This document shows, one piece after another, positions 31,998 through 38,556 of a stretch of DNA of 64,000 bases. Under the pieces are notes generated by a model. It had not been told where the DNA came from. It saw nothing but the letters and a program-made list of their open reading frames with translations, and did not search any database. How positions within the stretch are numbered: the stretch's first letter is position 1; each line of letters begins with the position of its first letter. Source of the DNA: Chryseobacterium mulctrae (GTDB taxonomy: Bacteria; Bacteroidota; Bacteroidia; Flavobacteriales; Weeksellaceae); assembly GCF_006175945.1 (NCBI RefSeq), contig NZ_VAJL01000001.1, positions 1,054,001-1,118,000 of the forward strand, read 5' to 3'. The translations under genes were made by a program, and so were the position numbers.

Positions 31998-32029
31998 AAA
32001 AAAAGAGAAGCAATTGCTTCTCTTTTTTT
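31998..32029. terminator. Palindromic terminator, SpoIIAA-like / MFS
   Basis: A perfect 32-bp palindrome: 7 A, GAGAAGCAA, TTGCTTCTC, 7 T, between convergent genes and overlapping the MFS stop codon. Confidence 0.85.
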
Positions 32030-33230
32030 ATTGGTCACAGGTAGCACATTCTACCGCTATTTCTTTTTCGTCTTCATCTGATGATCTATATAGATAAAAA
32101 TAAACAATACTAATAATTAACCCAATCACCGTCATCCCGACTCCTACAAGCGAAGGATAATTGTAAGACAGCCCGTGTTCCAAAGGAATTCCGCCCAAGA
32201 AAGCACCCATTGCATTTGCAATATTAAATGCAGCCTGCATAAAAGCAGCGGCCATCATTTCACTTTTTGGCGCAGCTTTCATCATCATGATATTAATAGG
32301 TGCCGCAACCGACATCGATAAAGCTCCGCAAATAAAGGTTAACATCAACGAAATACTTTGATATTGAGAAAGGAAAAATACTCCTGCTAATGAGGTCATC
32401 ATTAAAAACAATAATAACGAACACGTTTTTTCTGGGCCTAATCTGTCTGAAAGAAAACCACCTGCCAAATTTCCAACAACCATTCCTGCGCCTGCAAGAA
32501 TCATTACATAAGCCATATAACCGCTTTCAATTTTTGAAACCACCGTCATTAAAGGTGTGATGTAGCTAAACCAAGTAAACAATCCACCAAAACCGATTGC
32601 TGTAATCATTAAAACCAACCAAGATTGTTTTCCTTTTAGGAATTTTAATTCTTCCAAGAAATGACTGTCTTCCTTTTTTTCCATTACAGGAAGCCAAAGT
32701 TTTAAAGCTAATAAAGTGGCGATACCAATAACACCAACAATTGCAAAATACCAACGCCAGTGAAATTCATGTCCGATGTAAGTTACCAAAGGAACCATCG
32801 CCAAATTGGCAACCGTTAATCCGGTAAACATTAATGAAATATATAAAGCTTCCTTCCCTTTTCCTGCCATTCTTGATGCAACCACAGTTCCTACTCCGAA
32901 GAATGCACCGTGCGGTAAACCAGACATAAATCTGATAATCAACATCGAATTATAATCAGGCGCAATAGCAGATAAAGCATTAAAAATTGTGAAAATTACC
33001 ATTAAAGCAAGCAATACTTTTTTAGGTGGAAATTTTACGGAATACCCAATCAAAATGGGTGCTCCAATTACTACTCCCAAAGCATACGCCGCAATTAAAT
33101 GACCAGCTTGCGGAATGGTAATCTGCAGTGTTTTTGCAATATCGGGAAGCAATCCCATAATAGTAAATTCTGTAGTTCCGATTGCCAAACCACCGATTGC
33201 CAAAGGCAAAATTCTTTTATCAAACATCAT
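32028..33230 (-). CDS. MFS exporter, AraJ/DHA1-like
   Basis: A 400-residue, 12-helix major facilitator. The start 'LPLAIGGLAIGTTEFTIMGLLP' is the signature of the AraJ/sugar-efflux subgroup of drug:H+ antiporters (DHA1). The MFS motif A equivalents are 'GAPILIGYSVKFPPKK' and 'GNLAGGFLSDRLGPEK'. The C-terminus ends in an acidic, Cys-containing tail ('DEDEKEIAVECATCDQ') that is unusual. Two ATGs (33230, 33227) are adjacent. A TACTTTTG octamer (33280-33287), a leader hairpin around 33247-33267 and a 19-bp palindrome (33319-33337) lie upstream. The substrate could be sugars, purines or drugs. Confidence 0.9.
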   Translation of the reverse strand: MMFDKRILPLAIGGLAIGTTEFTIMGLLPDIAKTLQITIPQAGHLIAAYALGVVIGAPILIGYSVKFPPKKVLLALMVIFTIFNALSAIAPDYNSMLIIRFMSGLPHGAFFGVGTVVASRMAGKGKEALYISLMFTGLTVANLAMVPLVTYIGHEFHWRWYFAIVGVIGIATLLALKLWLPVMEKKEDSHFLEELKFLKGKQSWLVLMITAIGFGGLFTWFSYITPLMTVVSKIESGYMAYVMILAGAGMVVGNLAGGFLSDRLGPEKTCSLLLFLMMTSLAGVFFLSQYQSISLMLTFICGALSMSVAAPINIMMMKAAPKSEMMAAAFMQAAFNIANAMGAFLGGIPLEHGLSYNYPSLVGVGMTVIGLIISIVYFYLYRSSDEDEKEIAVECATCDQ

Positions 33231-33279
33231 TAATCAATAATTATTTAAAGCAACACCCCCATTGCTTCTTTTAAAAGCA

Positions 33280-33287
33280 CAAAAGTA
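33280..33287 (-). promoter_or_regulatory. MFS exporter -7 element
   Basis: TACTTTTG on the minus strand, about 50 nt before the ATG at 33230. The leader contains a small GCAA...TTGC hairpin. No -33 TTG. Confidence 0.4.
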
Positions 33288-33318
33288 ACTATAATTGGAA
33301 AGAAAATGTTGAAAGGTT

Positions 33319-33337
33319 TGATATAAATTTTATATCA
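33319..33337. promoter_or_regulatory. 19-bp palindrome upstream of the MFS gene
   Basis: TGATATAAA-T-TTTATATCA: perfect 9-bp arms around one central base, 31 bp upstream of the MFS -7 element. It could be a regulator site; in A/T-rich DNA chance is not excluded. Confidence 0.35.
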
Positions 33338-33374
33338 GAACTATAATTAAATCAACTTAACCAATCTTTGAATC

Positions 33375-33405
33375 AAAAAAATCGCCTCAAAAAATGAAGC
33401 GATTT
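33375..33405 (-). terminator. lipA terminator
   Basis: AAATCGC (33379-33385) pairs with GCGATTT (33399-33405), with an A run on the left that becomes the U tract on the minus strand. Confidence 0.75.
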
Positions 33406-33410
33406 ATATT

Positions 33411-34277
33411 TTAATGAATATGTTTTTCTGCGTGGTAGGAACTTCTCACCAAAGGCGAACTTTCAACGTGTCTGAAACCCAAACTTCTAGCAAAATCTCC
33501 GAATTCATCAAACTCTTCAGGAGTGATAAATTTCTTTACTGGAAGATGTTTTTTTGTCGGCTGTAAATATTGTCCCATTGTAATAACGTCAACATTCGCA
33601 TTTCTAATGTCTTCGATAGTCTGGAAAACCTCATCTTTTTCTTCACCTAAACCAAGCATCAATCCGGTTTTTGTTCTGTTTTGTCCTGCTTCTTTTAAAT
33701 ATCTTAAAACCTCAAGACTTCTTTCATATTTAGCCTGAATTCTCACTTCTCTTGTCAAACGTTTTACCGTTTCCATGTTGTGAGAAATCACTTCCGGAGC
33801 AACATCTACCAATCTGTCTAAGTGTTTAGTCAAACCTTGAAAATCCGGTATCAAAGTTTCCATCGTTGTTCCCGGAGAAATTCTTCTTACTGCATTTACA
33901 GTTTCACCCCAAAGAATAGAACCCATATCTTTTAAATCGTCACGATCAACGGAAGTTAAAACAGCGTGTTTGATCTTCATTAATTTAATTGAACGAGCCA
34001 CTTTTTCAGGTTCATCCCAGTTTACATCCATTGGTTTTCCGGTTTTTACACCGCAAAATCCGCAGCTTCGGGTACAGATATTTCCTAAAATCATGAAAGT
34101 TGCCGTTCCTTCTCCCCAACATTCACCCATATTTGGGCAGCTTCCACTTTGGCAAATTGTATTTAATTTATATTTATCAACCAAAGTTCTCAATTCTTTG
34201 TAATTCTTTCCGGTAGGAAGTTTTACACGAATCCATTTTGGTTTTTGAACGGTAGTATCTTGAACTAAATTCTCCAT
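33411..34277 (-). CDS. lipA: Lipoyl synthase LipA
   Basis: A 288-residue radical-SAM enzyme. The auxiliary cluster ligands are Cys42, Cys47, Cys53 in [12 protein letters not shown], and the SAM cluster ligands Cys68, Cys72, Cys75 in CTRSCGFC. '[14 protein letters not shown]' and '[12 protein letters not shown]' are the standard C-terminal blocks, including the RSSY motif. Role: inserts two sulfur atoms into protein-bound octanoyl groups to give lipoyl cofactors. Promoter TTG-N18-TAACTTTG lies 20 nt before the ATG, and a hairpin terminator follows the stop. No lipB is adjacent. Confidence 0.96.
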   Translation of the reverse strand: MENLVQDTTVQKPKWIRVKLPTGKNYKELRTLVDKYKLNTICQSGSCPNMGECWGEGTATFMILGNICTRSCGFCGVKTGKPMDVNWDEPEKVARSIKLMKIKHAVLTSVDRDDLKDMGSILWGETVNAVRRISPGTTMETLIPDFQGLTKHLDRLVDVAPEVISHNMETVKRLTREVRIQAKYERSLEVLRYLKEAGQNRTKTGLMLGLGEEKDEVFQTIEDIRNANVDVITMGQYLQPTKKHLPVKKFITPEEFDEFGDFARSLGFRHVESSPLVRSSYHAEKHIH

Positions 34278-34297
34278 TTATCTCTCAAATTGAGGTT

Positions 34298-34326
34298 CAA
34301 AGTTAGTGATTTTTTTATCGAAACAA
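34298..34326 (-). promoter_or_regulatory. lipA promoter
   Basis: TTG (34324-34326), 18-nt spacer, TAACTTTG (34298-34305) on the minus strand, 20 nt before the lipA ATG. Confidence 0.6.
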
Positions 34327-34384
34327 TCAAAGACAGACATTGATGAAACAGATAATTTTGTAATTTTAAGATTCAATATTTGTT

Positions 34385-35017
34385 ATGAAGACTACAGTTT
34401 GCTTTCTATCCATTATTTTCAGTACATTTTGTTTTGCTCAAAAAGAATTTCAACCAAAAGGCTCAACGGTTAATGAAACTGTTGATGGAGATTTGGATGG
34501 AGATAAAGTTCCGGAGAAAGTAATTGTTTATGACATTACATCCAACAATGATTATGGCAATATTCGAGAGATCCAAATTTTGAAGAAAATTAATAATAAA
34601 TGGACGGTTTTAGAAAAATCCAGAAATGCAATTTTAAAAAGTAAAGATGGTGGAATGATGGGTGATCCTTATATGAGCACAACCATTGAAAAAGGTATTT
34701 TAAGCATTACTCATTATGGAGGAAGCAGCTGGAAATGGGGAGGCACAGATAAATACAGATTTCAAAACGGACATTTTGAATTAATAGGATTTTCTTCAGA
34801 AGGCGGAAAACCAGAAGAATATTGGACTACCGTAGATTTTAATCTTTCAACCGGAAAACTAATTTTTAATAAAGAAGTTGTAAATACTAAAGAATACGGA
34901 AAATCTAAAAACGAGATTTTTATAAAAAAAGGAATGAAAATTAATCTTCAAAACAGAAATCAAGAGAAGCAAAGAAAAATTATTCTTCCTAAAACGAAGG
35001 AGGATGTTTATTTGTAA
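34385..35017 (+). CDS. Exported hypothetical protein with DGDLDGD motif
   Basis: A 210-residue protein with a signal peptide ending 'STFCFAQ'. The mature start contains 'ETVDGDLDGDKVPEKVIVYD', an Asp-rich loop resembling calcium-binding repeats in FG-GAP/integrin-like proteins that describe 'X of DGD' surfaces. The rest has beta-rich character ('GGSSWKWGGTDKYRFQNGHFEL'). I know similar uncharacterised proteins in Flavobacteria but no function. It is flanked by lipA (divergent) and a sigma factor gene (convergent). A nested palindrome lies directly after the stop. Confidence 0.7.
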   Translation: MKTTVCFLSIIFSTFCFAQKEFQPKGSTVNETVDGDLDGDKVPEKVIVYDITSNNDYGNIREIQILKKINNKWTVLEKSRNAILKSKDGGMMGDPYMSTTIEKGILSITHYGGSSWKWGGTDKYRFQNGHFELIGFSSEGGKPEEYWTTVDFNLSTGKLIFNKEVVNTKEYGKSKNEIFIKKGMKINLQNRNQEKQRKIILPKTKEDVYL

Positions 35018-35031
35018 ACAGTTTTCGGAAA

Positions 35032-35064
35032 AGCCTTGTCAAGGTTTTGTACCTTGACAAGGCT
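35032..35064. repeat. Nested palindrome at convergent gene ends
   Basis: AGCCTTGTCAAGG (35032-35044) and CCTTGACAAGGCT (35052-35064) form a perfect 13-bp stem with a 7-nt loop, and each arm is itself nearly palindromic (CCTTG..CAAGG). No T tract follows, so it may be a dispersed element or a hairpin that only stalls polymerase. Confidence 0.65.
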
Positions 35065-35066
35065 CA

Positions 35067-35627
35067 TTAGTTATCCTCAAACTCATTATTTTTCAGCAAC
35101 TCAGCTAAAACTTTTTTCGCTCTCATTACACGAACTTTCGTATTGGCAACAGAAATCCCCAGTTCTTCAGCAATTTCCTTAATGCTTTTTTCTTCAAAGA
35201 ATCTTAATCTGATAATATCCTGATAATTAACGTCTAAAGATTCGATAGTTTTGATGATTTTCTTTTGTTCTTCATCAGAAATCATTAGTTCTTCCGGAGA
35301 TTTTGCGTAATGATTTTTTACTTCATCCAGGTTTTCGGTAGGATCTTGATTTTCGCGGCTTTTTCTGCGCCAAAAATCAATAATTGTATTTTGAGCAATC
35401 GTCAAAATCCAGGTTTTAAACTGAAAATGAGGATCGTATAAATCGAGTTTTGATAAAACCTTTGAAAAAACATTCACGGTAATTTCGTCTGCATCATTTT
35501 CGTCATGCACTTTCTTCATCACAAAAGAAAAAACATCCAACCAAAAAACATTGATCAGTTTAGTTTGTGCTTTCTGGTCTTTTTCCTTTGCTTTTTGGAT
35601 GAGAGGAAATAATTGCTCGTCTTTCAT
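35067..35627 (-). CDS. ECF-type RNA polymerase sigma factor
   Basis: The ATG at 35627 gives 186 aa; the frame extends three codons to a TTG at 35636, but that would overlap the promoter octamer TATATTTG. Sigma region 2 is seen in 'FKTWILTIAQNTIIDFWRRK' and region 4 in 'YQDIIRLRFFEEKSIKEIAEELG' with recognition helix 'SVANTKVRVMRAKKVL'. Region 3 is missing, as in ECF sigmas. The promoter is a near-ideal TTG-N20-TATATTTG with only 6 nt between octamer and ATG. No anti-sigma or FecR-like gene adjoins it: its downstream neighbour is convergent, its upstream one divergent. Confidence 0.92.
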   Translation of the reverse strand: MKDEQLFPLIQKAKEKDQKAQTKLINVFWLDVFSFVMKKVHDENDADEITVNVFSKVLSKLDLYDPHFQFKTWILTIAQNTIIDFWRRKSRENQDPTENLDEVKNHYAKSPEELMISDEEQKKIIKTIESLDVNYQDIIRLRFFEEKSIKEIAEELGISVANTKVRVMRAKKVLAELLKNNEFEDN

Positions 35628-35633
35628 TATTAA

Positions 35634-35664
35634 CAAATATAATTGAATTTTGCTAATGAAACAA
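35634..35664 (-). promoter_or_regulatory. ECF sigma gene promoter
   Basis: TTG (35662-35664), 20-nt spacer, TATATTTG (35634-35641) on the minus strand. Only 6 nt separate the octamer from the ATG at 35627. Confidence 0.65.
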
Positions 35665-35668
35665 TAAG

Positions 35669-35803
35669 GGCTGGAAGTTGGATGATGGGTGTTGGAAGTT
35701 TACAACTTTGAATACAGGACTCAAAAAGCTTTGAAAGCTATCTAAAAATAATGATTGCTGGATGATGGAAATTAGATGGTGGAAGTTTACAACTTTGAAA
35801 ACA
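35669..35803. repeat. TGnTGGA heptamer arrays, two copies
   Basis: Heptamers GGCTGGA AGTTGGA TGATGGG TGTTGGA AGTTTAC (35669-35703) recur as TGCTGGA TGATGGA AATTAGA TGGTGGA AGTTTAC (35756-35790), 87 bp apart. The shared 20-mer TGGAAGTTTACAACTTTGAA lies at 35693-35712 and 35780-35799. The 285-bp tyrS upstream gap holds no gene. Confidence 0.7.
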
Positions 35804-35828
35804 TCGCTCTAAAAGTATTAACAGTAAT

Positions 35829-35877
35829 CTTGAAACTAGAAACATTGAACCCGAAACTCGAAACCCGAAACTCAAGT
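35829..35877. repeat. CTCGAAA heptamer array
   Basis: Seven consecutive 7-bp units, CTTGAAA CTAGAAA CATTGAA CCCGAAA CTCGAAA CCCGAAA CTCAAGT, ending 9 bp before the tyrS -7 octamer. Same unit as the arms at 27428-27543, read in either orientation. Confidence 0.75.
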
Positions 35878-35885
35878 GATTTTCT

Positions 35886-35893
35886 TATCTTTG
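35886..35893 (+). promoter_or_regulatory. tyrS -7 element
   Basis: TATCTTTG, 28 nt before the tyrS ATG, starting 9 bp after the last heptamer repeat at 35877. Exact -7 match; the -33 position falls in the heptamer array. Confidence 0.5.
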
Positions 35894-35921
35894 CGTATTA
35901 AATTTTAAACTGAAAAAAATA

Positions 35922-37217
35922 ATGAACTCTTTTATTGAAGAACTGAAATGGCGCGGTCTTTTTGCCGATATGATGCCCGGAACAGATGAACAACTGAATA
36001 AGGAAATGACAACTGCCTATATCGGTTTTGATCCTACCGCAGATTCTTTACATATCGGAAGTCTTATTCAGATCAAAATTTTAGCTCATTTTCAGCAGCA
36101 TGGTCATAAACCTATCGCTTTGGTAGGTGGCGCAACAGGAATGATTGGTGACCCTTCAGGAAAATCTGCAGAGAGAAATCTTTTGGATGAAGCAACGCTT
36201 TTACATTATGTTGACTGTCTACAAAATCAACTTTCAAGATTTTTAAATTTTGATGGAAATGAAACCAACAAAGCCGAATTGGTCAACAATTACGACTGGA
36301 TGAAAAATATTTCTTTCCTTGATTTTGCTAAAAATGTAGGAAAAAATATCACGGTCAACTACATGATGGCGAAGGATTCTGTAAAGAAAAGACTTTCAGG
36401 AGAAGCTGGTGTTGACGGAATGAGTTTCACAGAGTTCACTTACCAATTGATTCAAGGGTATGATTTCCTTCATTTATATCAGAATAATGGTGTAAAACTT
36501 CAGATGGGAGGTTCTGACCAATGGGGAAATATCACTACAGGTACAGAATTGATCCGTAGAAAAGCACAAGGAGAAGCATTTGCTTTAACAGTTCCTTTGA
36601 TCACAAAAGCTGACGGTTCTAAATTTGGAAAATCTGAAAGTGGAGAAAATTATTGGTTAGATAAAAAGAAAACTTCCCCTTATAAATTCTACCAGTTTTG
36701 GTTGAATGCAACCGATGATGATGCTGAAAGATTCATTAAATTCTATACTTTTTTAGGAAGACAAGAAATTGAAGCTTTAATTGAAGAACACAAAACAGCT
36801 CCTCACGAAAGAAAACTTCAAAGGAAACTGGCTGAAGAAGTTACGGTTTGGGTTCACGGGAGAGAAGAATATGAAAGAGCTTTAAAAGCTTCAGAAATTC
36901 TGTTTGGAAAATCAACCGCAGAAGATTTAGTAAGTCTTGATGAAGAAATTTTCTTGGAAATATTTGACGGAGTTCCTCAGAAAGAAGTGGCTAAAGCTGA
37001 TGTTTTAGGAATTAATATTGTTGATTTACTTTCTGAAAAATCAGGTTTCCTTAAATCTAAAAGTGAAGCAACAAGAGAATTGAAAGGAAACTCAATTTCT
37101 GTAAACAAAGAAAAGGTAAACGAAGTTTATACAGCAAACGAAACAGATTTAATTGACGGTAAATTCTTATTATTGCAAAAAGGAAAGAAAAGTTACTTTA
37201 TTGTAAAAGTGATTTAA
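35922..37217 (+). CDS. tyrS: Tyrosyl-tRNA synthetase
   Basis: A 431-residue class I aminoacyl-tRNA synthetase. HIGH-type motif HIGS at 44-47 ('DSLHIGSL'), KMSKS-type motif KFGKS at 234-238, tyrosine-pocket segments '[12 protein letters not shown]' and '[13 protein letters not shown]', and '[12 protein letters not shown]'. The C-terminal S4-like RNA-binding domain includes '[17 protein letters not shown]'. Essential cytoplasmic enzyme charging tRNA-Tyr. Promoter octamer TATCTTTG at 35886-35893; a 285-bp spacer with heptamer repeats precedes it. A 17-bp-stem terminator follows. No T-box is expected in this phylum, and none is seen. Confidence 0.97.
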   Translation: MNSFIEELKWRGLFADMMPGTDEQLNKEMTTAYIGFDPTADSLHIGSLIQIKILAHFQQHGHKPIALVGGATGMIGDPSGKSAERNLLDEATLLHYVDCLQNQLSRFLNFDGNETNKAELVNNYDWMKNISFLDFAKNVGKNITVNYMMAKDSVKKRLSGEAGVDGMSFTEFTYQLIQGYDFLHLYQNNGVKLQMGGSDQWGNITTGTELIRRKAQGEAFALTVPLITKADGSKFGKSESGENYWLDKKKTSPYKFYQFWLNATDDDAERFIKFYTFLGRQEIEALIEEHKTAPHERKLQRKLAEEVTVWVHGREEYERALKASEILFGKSTAEDLVSLDEEIFLEIFDGVPQKEVAKADVLGINIVDLLSEKSGFLKSKSEATRELKGNSISVNKEKVNEVYTANETDLIDGKFLLLQKGKKSYFIVKVI

Positions 37218-37234
37218 TCTTAAAATAATACACA

Positions 37235-37274
37235 AAAAATAATCCGACTCAGTTTTTGAGTCGGATTATTTTTT
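37235..37274. terminator. tyrS / lipoprotein A bidirectional terminator
   Basis: Perfect 17-bp stem (37235-37251 with 37257-37273, GTTTT loop) between tyrS and the convergent lipoprotein, with A and T tracts on the flanks. Confidence 0.9.
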
Positions 37275-37291
37275 ATAAAAGTGGATAGATT

Positions 37292-37705
37292 TTAAAATGT
37301 ATAACTTGTTGAAGCTGATAAGGTCATTCCGCTCGAGACACTTTCTTTTTTAAGCTGACCATCTACCCAAATCTGAACTTTCAAAGTAGATGCCGCATCC
37401 ACTCCTGTTCCGTTTACTACAACATTAGAATTATAAACTACGCCTTCTGCAGTGAGTTCCGGGCTCGTCCATGTTGCACCGCTTAAACCATTTACCGTAA
37501 TAGGATTTCCATCAATTCCATAAACGGCTTTACTGATATTAACTCCGGATGATCCTTCTGCCTTGAAGACTACTTTTTGTGTCTTGATATCTTCAGAAGC
37601 ATCATCATCATCTTTGCGACAAGATTCAACAAAACTCAAAACCATTACCGTGATTACAGCGACAAATAATCCTTTAAATACCTGATTCAATTTTATTTTT
37701 TTCAT
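37292..37705 (-). CDS. Small beta-rich lipoprotein, paralog A
   Basis: A 137-residue lipoprotein; signal with lipobox FVESC (Cys29), then an acidic linker (RKDDDD). The mature domain 'KVVFKAEGSSG ... AVYGIDGNPITV ... TWTSPELTAEG ... LKVQIWVDGQLKKE' is an all-beta pattern resembling the MmpS-like accessory proteins (inference from strand pattern only). It is a clear duplicate of the next gene upstream, with the same length and shared blocks AVYGIDGNP and STLKVQIWVDG. Promoter TTG-N20-TATCTTTG, conserved with the paralog. The tyrS terminator serves as its terminator on this strand. Confidence 0.75.
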   Translation of the reverse strand: MKKIKLNQVFKGLFVAVITVMVLSFVESCRKDDDDASEDIKTQKVVFKAEGSSGVNISKAVYGIDGNPITVNGLSGATWTSPELTAEGVVYNSNVVVNGTGVDAASTLKVQIWVDGQLKKESVSSGMTLSASTSYTF

Positions 37706-37753
37706 AAATTATTTTTGTTAATAGTATTCGGAATCTCTTGATTTAAGCATCCG

Positions 37754-37784
37754 CAAAGATATGATAGACTAAAAATACTGTCAA
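37754..37784 (-). promoter_or_regulatory. Promoter of lipoprotein paralog A
   Basis: TTG (37782-37784), 20-nt spacer, TATCTTTG (37754-37761) on the minus strand; conserved in position and context with the paralog at 38423-38453. Confidence 0.65.
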
Positions 37785-37891
37785 TCCTCAAATTTAAAAA
37801 AAATATCCTACCCTACTTTAGATATTTTTCAGTTTTGCTTTTTGTAAAACTATTTTCATTAATGGCTATGAAAGAATACGATTTGTTCTAC

Positions 37892-37929
37892 AAAAAAGTC
37901 CGGCTCAAAACTGAACCGGACTTTTTTTT
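37892..37929 (-). terminator. Lipoprotein paralog B terminator
   Basis: AAAAAAGTCCGGCTCA pairs with TGAACCGGACTTTTTT (one mismatch), directly downstream of paralog B on the minus strand. Confidence 0.85.
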
Positions 37930-37944
37930 CATCATTAGTTTATA

Positions 37945-38361
37945 TTAGAATGTATGACTTGCTGAAGCAGATAAATATTGCCCGCTTGAAGTTCCTTCTT
38001 TTTTAAGTTCACCATCTACCCAAATCTGAACCTTCAAAGTAGATGAAGTACTCGCTCCTATCGCATTTATTGCAACATTTGCGCTCATTGCTCCCGCTTC
38101 AGTAGTAATTTCCGGGCTTGACCATGTTGTTCCGCTTAAGCTACTTGCAGTGGTAGGATTTCCATCGATTCCGTAAACAGCGATCTCAATATTACTTCCT
38201 GCAGATGCTTCTGCTTTGAAAACTACTTTATGTGTTTTGTTGGTTCCGGGAATATCGTCGTCGTCATCATTGCTGCACGATGTTACAAAGCCAAAAACCA
38301 ACGCTGCCATCACCATTACAAATGAGCCTTTCAATACGTTTTTCAATTTCATTTTTTTCAT
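37945..38361 (-). CDS. Small beta-rich lipoprotein, paralog B
   Basis: A 138-residue duplicate of the lipoprotein at 37292-37705: lipobox FVTSC (Cys29), acidic linker SNDDDDD, then 'HKVVFKAEASAGSNIEIAVY', 'GTTWSSPEITTEAG' and 'STLKVQIWVDGELKKEG'. It has its own promoter TTG-N20-TAGCTTTG and its own terminator (37892-37929), so the copies are separate units despite being in tandem. The untranslated leader and the region upstream of the promoter are also recognisably similar between the copies, meaning the whole transcription unit was duplicated. Function unknown; a surface or periplasmic role is likely. Confidence 0.75.
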   Translation of the reverse strand: MKKMKLKNVLKGSFVMVMAALVFGFVTSCSNDDDDDIPGTNKTHKVVFKAEASAGSNIEIAVYGIDGNPTTASSLSGTTWSSPEITTEAGAMSANVAINAIGASTSSTLKVQIWVDGELKKEGTSSGQYLSASASHTF

Positions 38362-38422
38362 AATTTCTCTTGTTAAATATTACTGTTAATTTTAATTTGT
38401 AATCTTTCTGATTTAGTACCTG

Positions 38423-38453
38423 CAAAGCTATGACTGTCTGAAAAGGCAATCAA
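38423..38453 (-). promoter_or_regulatory. Promoter of lipoprotein paralog B
   Basis: TTG (38451-38453), 20-nt spacer, TAGCTTTG (38423-38430) on the minus strand; 61-nt leader. Shares the GGATTGA context of the paralog A promoter. Confidence 0.65.
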
Positions 38454-38556
38454 TCCTTAGAATCAAGGAAAATATTCTACCTAATTTTAGGTATTTTTCA
38501 GTTCTTAATTTTTCACTAAATTGTGGAGTTTTATTTTCAATAATGAAATTGATATA

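Noticed and set aside
35637..35921. T-box or riboswitch upstream of tyrS
   Set aside because: No specifier stem or T-box sequence; the gap is heptamer repeats and a promoter.
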